This document shows positions 58,952-64,000 of a stretch of 64,000 nucleotides of DNA, piece after piece. This stretch comes from Pullulanibacillus camelliae (GTDB lineage Bacteria; Bacillota; Bacilli; Bacillales; Sporolactobacillaceae), in NCBI RefSeq assembly GCF_014642655.1, contig NZ_BMIR01000008.1, positions 62,001-126,000 on the forward strand, in the 5' to 3' direction. The notes under the pieces were generated by a model. The model saw only the letters and a program-made list of their open reading frames with translations. It was not told the DNA's origin and did no database searches. How positions within the stretch are numbered: the first letter of the stretch is position 1; every line of letters starts with the position of its first letter. A program made the translations under genes and the position numbers.

Positions 58952-59833
58952 ATGTTAAAAAGTATGACTGGGTATGGTCGAGCTTCTCAATCGAATGCTT
59001 CCCATACTGTGTCTATTGAAATCCGGACGGTAAATCATCGTTATTTAGATATCACGTTTCACAGTCCGCGTCAGCTCCTTTATCTTGAGGAAGCGATGAA
59101 GCGAGCCATCAAATCAACGTTGCAGCGGGGAATGGTGACTGTCCAATTAACACTATCTGGCGAACCGTTGATTCGCAATGAGGTGCGCGTCAATTGGCAG
59201 TTACTTGATCAGTACGTAGAGAGCTTTAAGCAAATCGCTGAACGCTACCACATTCCCGCTGATTACCACATTAATGACGTCGTCCAATTAGGGGATGTGT
59301 TTGAAGTGTCAAGTGTCTATCAGGCATCCTCGGCGCTTGATGATTTCGTGCTTTCTGTTTTAGAGCAAGCATTGTATAATATTCAAGACATGCGTCTTCA
59401 AGAAGGGCGACATTTGCATGAGGATTTAGGCAAAAGATTAAAGGAGTTAGAGCAATCTGTAAGGGACATCCGGCATCATGCCCCTCAAGTTGTAGAGGAG
59501 TATCGAAAGCGTCTTAATCAGAGAATGACGGAGTTCTTAGCAAACTCTGGACCTGTTGATCAAGCACGCTTGCTGAATGAAGTTGCCTTTTTTTCAGATA
59601 AAGCCAATATTGATGAAGAATTGACCCGGCTGTCGAGTCATATTCAACAATTTTATTCTTTTTTAAATGAGGATGGCCCAGTTGGCAGAAAGATGGACTT
59701 TCTTATTCAAGAGATGAATCGAGAAATCAATACGATTGGTTCCAAAGCAAATGATATACATATTGCTCGTCAAGTGGTTGAAGTGAAAAGTCACTTAGAA
59801 AAGATAAGAGAACAAGTACAAAATATAGAATAA
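58952..59833 (+). CDS. yloC: YloC, YicC family endoribonuclease
   Basis: 293-aa protein beginning MLKSMTGYGRAS, the family signature, with an N-terminal YicC domain and the C-terminal DUF1732 part (GRKMDFLIQEMNREINTIGSKAND). B. subtilis YloC and E. coli YicC act on structured small RNAs. The ATG at 58952 is the conserved start; the frame start at 58922 is not. It opens the core operon, 154 bp from divergent rqcH. The B. subtilis gene yloB is absent here. Confidence 0.94.
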   Translation: MLKSMTGYGRASQSNASHTVSIEIRTVNHRYLDITFHSPRQLLYLEEAMKRAIKSTLQRGMVTVQLTLSGEPLIRNEVRVNWQLLDQYVESFKQIAERYHIPADYHINDVVQLGDVFEVSSVYQASSALDDFVLSVLEQALYNIQDMRLQEGRHLHEDLGKRLKELEQSVRDIRHHAPQVVEEYRKRLNQRMTEFLANSGPVDQARLLNEVAFFSDKANIDEELTRLSSHIQQFYSFLNEDGPVGRKMDFLIQEMNREINTIGSKANDIHIARQVVEVKSHLEKIREQVQNIE

Positions 59834-59860
59834 TGGAGACATCAGTAGGGGGTTAGGAGT

Positions 59861-60121
59861 ATGATCACTTTAATTAACATTGGCTTTGGTAATATCGCGT
59901 CAGCAAGTCGTATTGTTTCCATCGTCAGTCCTGAGTCACAGCCTATTAAACGTTTAATAAAAATTGCAAGAGAGCAAAATAAACTTATTGATGCGACTTA
60001 TGGGAGACGAACACGGGCTGTTATTGTCATGGATAGTGACCATGTCATCTTGTCATCTGTTCAGCCAGAGACGGTCTCACAGAGATTGATTTATCAAGAC
60101 GAAGTCACTGACGAAAGCTAA
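59861..60121 (+). CDS. remA: RemA, DNA-binding regulator of biofilm matrix genes
   Basis: 86-aa protein ([26 protein letters not shown]) that forms octameric rings wrapping DNA. In B. subtilis it activates the matrix and osmoprotection operons. The [25 protein letters not shown] tail is fully conserved. GTTAGGAG precedes the ATG. Located between yloC and gmk as in B. subtilis. Confidence 0.95.
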   Translation: MITLINIGFGNIASASRIVSIVSPESQPIKRLIKIAREQNKLIDATYGRRTRAVIVMDSDHVILSSVQPETVSQRLIYQDEVTDES

Positions 60122-60142
60122 TTAGCGGGGGTTTATGGAGTT

Positions 60143-60760
60143 ATGGATTTTAAGGAAAAAGGATTATTATTTGTATTATCAGGACCTTCAGGCGTGGGCA
60201 AGGGCACGGTTTGTCGGGCGTTGCGTGAGCGAGGGACTGACCTCCAATATTCGATATCTGTGACGACAAGGAAGCCGCGAGCAGGTGAACAGGATGGTGT
60301 GCATTATTTCTTCAAGTCCAAAGAGGAATTTCAAGCGATGATTGCTAACCATCAATTGTTGGAATGGGCGGAATATGTCGGTAATTTCTATGGGACTCCG
60401 TTGCAATATGTACAGGATACTCTTGATGAGGGCAAGGATGTCTTGCTGGAAATTGAAGTCCAAGGGGCGCTTCAGGTCAAACAAAATTTTCCTGAAGGGA
60501 TCTTTATTTTTTTAGTTCCTCCGAGTCTAGGGGAATTAAAGAAACGCATTACGAATAGAGGAACAGAAAGCTTAAAATTGATTGAGAATCGTTTGAATGC
60601 TGCACGAGATGAAATAGAAATGATGAAGCATTATGACTATGTCATTGAAAACGATCAGGTTGACTGTGCTTGTGATCGAATCGAAGCGGTCGTCGTTGCT
60701 GAACATTGTCAGCAAGCACGCATCATAGAAAAATATAAAAGATTAACGGAGGTTGATTGA
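60143..60760 (+). CDS. gmk: Gmk, guanylate kinase
   Basis: Phosphorylates GMP to GDP. The P-loop [12 protein letters not shown] is at residues 11-22, then [19 protein letters not shown] for GMP binding. Length is 205 aa. The ribosome site is weak. It is followed by rpoZ after only 2 bp. Confidence 0.96.
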   Translation: MDFKEKGLLFVLSGPSGVGKGTVCRALRERGTDLQYSISVTTRKPRAGEQDGVHYFFKSKEEFQAMIANHQLLEWAEYVGNFYGTPLQYVQDTLDEGKDVLLEIEVQGALQVKQNFPEGIFIFLVPPSLGELKKRITNRGTESLKLIENRLNAARDEIEMMKHYDYVIENDQVDCACDRIEAVVVAEHCQQARIIEKYKRLTEVD

Positions 60761-60762
60761 CC

Positions 60763-60975
60763 ATGATGCTCTATCCATCCATCGATACATTGCTTGAACA
60801 AATTGATTCTAAATATACACTCGTCACGTTATCTGCGAAGCGTGCGCGTGACTTGGCTGTATCAGAAAAACCATTGATTAAGAATATTCATTCCGATAAA
60901 TTAGTGGGGACGGCGTTAGAAGAGATAAATGCAGGGATTATTAAATTTAAACATGAAGAGTATGTTGAAAGATAA
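60763..60975 (+). CDS. rpoZ: RpoZ, RNA polymerase omega subunit
   Basis: 70-aa protein with the omega signature: PSIDTLLEQIDSKYTLVTLSAKRARDL. It supports assembly of the beta-prime subunit. A GGAGGTTGA site precedes ATG 60763; the next codon is also ATG. Conserved position between gmk and coaBC. Confidence 0.95.
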   Translation: MMLYPSIDTLLEQIDSKYTLVTLSAKRARDLAVSEKPLIKNIHSDKLVGTALEEINAGIIKFKHEEYVER

Positions 60976-61003
60976 TTAGGTCACCAATGATTGCTTAGAA
61001 AAG

Positions 61004-61036
61004 GGCTGCTGGGAAACACTCGGCAGCCTCATTTAT
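61004..61036 (+). terminator. Weak hairpin after rpoZ
   Basis: GGCTGC / GCAGCC with a GC-rich base is followed by TCATTTATT. It may give partial termination before coaBC. The remaining 200 bp to coaBC shows no gene. Confidence 0.4.
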
Positions 61037-61270
61037 TGAAAGAAAGAGTAGCCCCTTAGGTCACAAAGTGCGAATACTTGCTTGCCGCTATTTTTTCATA
61101 AAAGCTAAGCGCGCTTTGTGCACAGCTTTTCTAAGCCTTATTATTTAGAACAATTAAAGCAAGCCAATAGGTGTGGGGCAAACGTATGTGATAAAATGAT
61201 AACCAGAGTTGACGTGAAACGGTTGAAATAATTATATGCTTTTGTTTATGTGAGCGGAGGAATACAAGCT

Positions 61271-62491
61271 ATGAGTATAAAAGATAAAAACATTGTCCTG
61301 ATTGTTTCCGGAGGCATTGCTGCTTATAAGGCGTGTGCATTAACGAGTACTTTAACAAAATGGGGGGCACGCGTACATGTCATTCTCACAGAAAGTGCTC
61401 AAAAGTTTGTGTCAAGTACTACCTTTCACGGCTTATCAAGGAACCCGGTTTATGATGATCTATTTACTGAACAGGTGCCACACCAAATTGCCCATATTGA
61501 TTTAGCTGATCAGGCTGATCTTGTCATTGTTGCCCCAGCTACGGCTAATATCATGGCTAAGATGGCTAGTGGCATTGCCGATGATCTTGCTACAACTACA
61601 TTGCTCGCCACCACTGCACCGGTATGGGTGGCTCCCGCGATGAATGTCAATATGTATGACCATCCGACTGTCCGGGAGAATTTGGATAAACTTAAGACAA
61701 TCGGTTATCGGCTGCTTGATCCAGAGGAAGGTACGCTGGCTTGTGGTTGGGTTGGTAAGGGCCGGATGGTTGAACCTGAAGTGATCGCAGAGGAAGCCGC
61801 TGCGCATTTTGTTCCGCGCCCATCGTCCCCTTATTTAAAGGGCAAAAAACTGCTCGTCACTGCGGGGCCGACCCAGGAGAAGATGGACCCTGTACGCTAT
61901 TTTACAAATCGTTCTTCAGGGAAAATGGGTTATGCAATCGCCGAAGCGGCTGCGCAACAGGGCGCAGATGTGACTCTGATTTCAGGGCCGACCGCACTTG
62001 GGGCACCCAGGGGTGTAGAGACTATTTATGTCACCTCGGCTCAAGAGATGTACCAGGAAGTCATTGAGCGCTTTGAGGAGACAGATGTTGTTATAAAAAC
62101 GGCTGCGGTTGCAGATTATCGACCGAAAACTGTTTCGGAACAAAAAATAAAAAAAGCGGAGGGAGAATGGACAGTCACCTTTGTCCGTAATCCAGATATA
62201 TTGCAAGAGTTAGGGAAAAGAAAAACGCATCAGCTCCTTGTCGGCTTTGCGGCTGAGACCGAGCATCTTCAAGACTTTGCGATGCAAAAGCTAGAAAAAA
62301 AGCAGCTGGATATGATCGTTGCCAACAATGTGGCCGCACCTGATGCAGGGTTTTCCGTCGATACCAATCGTGTCACCTTTATTTATAAAGGTGGAGCATC
62401 CAAGGATTTAGAACTGATGTCAAAACAAAAGGTTGCAGAGGCGCTTTGTGAGGAGCTCGATATTTTATTAAAAAGCAGGGCTAGCAAATGA
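61271..62491 (+). CDS. coaBC: CoaBC, phosphopantothenoylcysteine synthetase/decarboxylase
   Basis: Bifunctional coenzyme A biosynthesis enzyme. The N-terminal flavin decarboxylase (CoaC) domain has VSGGIAAYKA, HIDLADQADLVIVAPATAN, PAMNVNMY and the catalytic Cys in ACGWVGKGRM. The C-terminal CoaB synthetase has VTAGPTQEKMDPVR and KTAAVADYRP. The ATG at 61271 follows GAGCGGAGGAA; the frame start at 61250 overlaps the ribosome site. Product is 406 aa. It overlaps priA by ATGA. Confidence 0.96.
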   Translation: MSIKDKNIVLIVSGGIAAYKACALTSTLTKWGARVHVILTESAQKFVSSTTFHGLSRNPVYDDLFTEQVPHQIAHIDLADQADLVIVAPATANIMAKMASGIADDLATTTLLATTAPVWVAPAMNVNMYDHPTVRENLDKLKTIGYRLLDPEEGTLACGWVGKGRMVEPEVIAEEAAAHFVPRPSSPYLKGKKLLVTAGPTQEKMDPVRYFTNRSSGKMGYAIAEAAAQQGADVTLISGPTALGAPRGVETIYVTSAQEMYQEVIERFEETDVVIKTAAVADYRPKTVSEQKIKKAEGEWTVTFVRNPDILQELGKRKTHQLLVGFAAETEHLQDFAMQKLEKKQLDMIVANNVAAPDAGFSVDTNRVTFIYKGGASKDLELMSKQKVAEALCEELDILLKSRASK

Positions 62492-64000
62492 TTGCCGAGG
62501 TGATTGTTGATCTCGCGTTGAATCAAACGGATAAGCCCTTTGATTATGCAATTCCCAAAGCATTAGAATCGGTTGTAGAGCGGGGCCTGCGCGTCGTGGT
62601 TCCATTTGGCCCCCGTAAATTGATCGGCTTTATCATCGCCCTTAAGGCGACAACAGATGTCGAAAAAATTAAACCGATCGATTCGATTGTCGATGATTCC
62701 CCTGTATTAACAGAGGAATTGTTGAAGATGGGCAAATGGTTGGCCAGGCAAACACTCTGTTATGAAATTTCTGCTTATCAAGCGATGCTTCCTGCAGCCA
62801 TGAAAGCGAACTATAAAAAAATTATCCATGTCAAAGACGACAAAAAGCTAAAGACCCAATTTTCAGAACTTGCTTTTTTGTTTTCCACAGATAAAGGTGT
62901 AGAGTGGGCTAGGCTGCAAAAGGAGCATCCAGAGTGCTTAAAGGCAATTAAAACGGCGATACAAGCGGATGTCCTCATTGAAAAGCAGCAGGTCGACCAA
63001 AAACAGGCGATTAAAACCGTCAAAGTGATGGAGCCTTTATACACAGGGGAAGAGCTGGCCAAGCAATTCAACTTGCTGGGTGGCCAAGCTAAGAAGCAGT
63101 ACGCGGTAGTTAAATATTTTATTGATCACGAGATCAGTGCTGCGCTGCCCCTTACCGAATTAATGGCAACATGTCAGGTCTCTCGGGCCACGCTTCAGAG
63201 TCTTATTGAGAAAAAACTGTTCCGCTCCTACGATAAAGAAGTGTACCGTGATCCTTTTAAACAAGTGAGTCAGCCCACTTCGCCCTTACAGCTTACCGAA
63301 GAGCAGCAGCGAACACTCGATCCGATTCTTCAGGATGTCAACGAGAAGCGGCATCGGGTCCATTTGGTTCATGGAGTGACTGGAAGTGGGAAGACGGAAA
63401 TTTACCTGCAATCGATTCAGCAGGTGCTTGAACAAGGAAAAGAAGCAATTGTGCTTGTGCCAGAAATTTCACTCACCCCACAAATGGTGGAGCGATTTAG
63501 AGGGCGCTTTGGTGGGGAAGTGGCTGTTTTACATAGCGGGCTGAATCGCGGAGAAAAGCATGATGAATGGCGGAAAATTCATCGTGGTGAGGTCCGCGTG
63601 GTCGTTGGTGCCCGTTCAGCTGTCTTTGCTCCTTTTAAGAATTTAGGGATCATTATTATTGATGAGGAACATGAAACGAGCTATAAGCAGGAGGAAAGTC
63701 CACGTTATCATGCGCGGGAGGTTGCGATATTCCGCGGGGAATTTCATCACTGTCCAGTTATTTTAGGAAGCGCGACCCCTTCGTTAGAATCCTATGCGCG
63801 TGCACAAAAAGGGGTCTATCAGCTCGCGACATTAAGCGAACGGGTCAATCAAAAGCCAATGCCACCAGTCACGATTGTTGATATGCGTGAAGAGCTGCGC
63901 GAAGGCAATCGCTCGATGTTCTCACGTGAATTAATGGAAAAATTACAAGAACGATTAGATCGCGGGGAGCAAAGTGTATTATTTCTTAATAGACGGGGGT
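62488..64000 (+). CDS. priA: PriA, primosomal helicase, truncated by the window end
   Basis: Restart helicase that reloads the replisome at stalled forks. The 3'BD domain is at the N-terminus (MIAEVIVDLALNQTDKPFDY). A winged-helix part follows, then the helicase lobe with Walker A GVTGSGKTE at about 296, the DEEH box at 392 and GSATPSLES. The visible part is 504 aa of an expected 800; the Zn-binding Cys cluster lies beyond the window. ATG overlaps the coaBC stop. Confidence 0.96.
   Translation, partial: MIAEVIVDLALNQTDKPFDYAIPKALESVVERGLRVVVPFGPRKLIGFIIALKATTDVEKIKPIDSIVDDSPVLTEELLKMGKWLARQTLCYEISAYQAMLPAAMKANYKKIIHVKDDKKLKTQFSELAFLFSTDKGVEWARLQKEHPECLKAIKTAIQADVLIEKQQVDQKQAIKTVKVMEPLYTGEELAKQFNLLGGQAKKQYAVVKYFIDHEISAALPLTELMATCQVSRATLQSLIEKKLFRSYDKEVYRDPFKQVSQPTSPLQLTEEQQRTLDPILQDVNEKRHRVHLVHGVTGSGKTEIYLQSIQQVLEQGKEAIVLVPEISLTPQMVERFRGRFGGEVAVLHSGLNRGEKHDEWRKIHRGEVRVVVGARSAVFAPFKNLGIIIIDEEHETSYKQEESPRYHAREVAIFRGEFHHCPVILGSATPSLESYARAQKGVYQLATLSERVNQKPMPPVTIVDMREELREGNRSMFSRELMEKLQERLDRGEQSVLFLNRRG

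Overview
The window is a chromosomal segment of an endospore-forming Bacillales bacterium. It carries the canonical order ftsL-pbpB-spoVD-murE-murF-mraY-murD-spoVE-murG-divIB-ftsA-ftsZ, then spoIIGA-sigE-sigG, ylmC-ylmD-ylmE-sepF-ylmG-ylmH-divIVA-ileS, ylyA-lspA-ylyB, the pyrimidine operon, and rqcH-yloC-remA-gmk-rpoZ-coaBC-priA. Gene order and protein sequences follow the Bacillus subtilis layout closely. Gene losses (murB and ylxW-ylxX-sbp from the dcw tail, pyrP from the pyr operon) and many degenerate intergenic repeats point to a lineage outside the B. subtilis group. A Sporolactobacillaceae- or Tuberibacillus-like genome is a guess, not a demonstrated assignment.

Region by region: 1-17 kb is the division and cell-wall cluster, with both the vegetative (PBP2B) and sporulation (SpoVD, SpoVE) enzymes. 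17.5-20.2 kb encodes the mother-cell sigma factor E, its processing protease and the forespore sigma factor G. A perfect Spo0A-box core lies upstream of spoIIGA and a SigF-type promoter upstream of sigG. 20.5-24.5 kb is the ylm division and ribosome-rescue block ending in divIVA. ileS (24.9-27.7 kb) sits behind a T-box with an AUC specifier. 28.4-30.6 kb is ylyA-lspA-ylyB. 30.6-41.3 kb is a complete de novo UMP operon under two PyrR attenuators.

42.9-54.2 kb is an accessory surface-glycan island, placed where B. subtilis has its sulfate-assimilation genes. It holds a WbqC-like protein, a GNAT acetyltransferase, three GT-B-like glycosyltransferases (two CgeB/YkvP-like, one apparently fused to a DNRLRE-like domain), a NodB-like deacetylase, two nucleotide-sugar SDR enzymes (one an SQD1-like protein with altered active-site residues), a frameshifted Gfo/Idh/MocA dehydrogenase, a DegT aminotransferase and a left-handed beta-helix acyltransferase. 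The last three form a typical 3-amino-sugar module. An IS1380 transposase remnant ends the island. A Cys-rich spore-coat-like gene follows, so a role in the spore surface is plausible. 56.3-64 kb returns to core genes (ctaM, rqcH, yloC, remA, gmk, rpoZ, coaBC, partial priA).

The spacers carry at least four families of interspersed repeats, several in inverted orientation 40 kb apart. One family keeps a hairpin with base-pair-preserving changes between copies. These repeats and the glycan island are the most unusual parts of the window.
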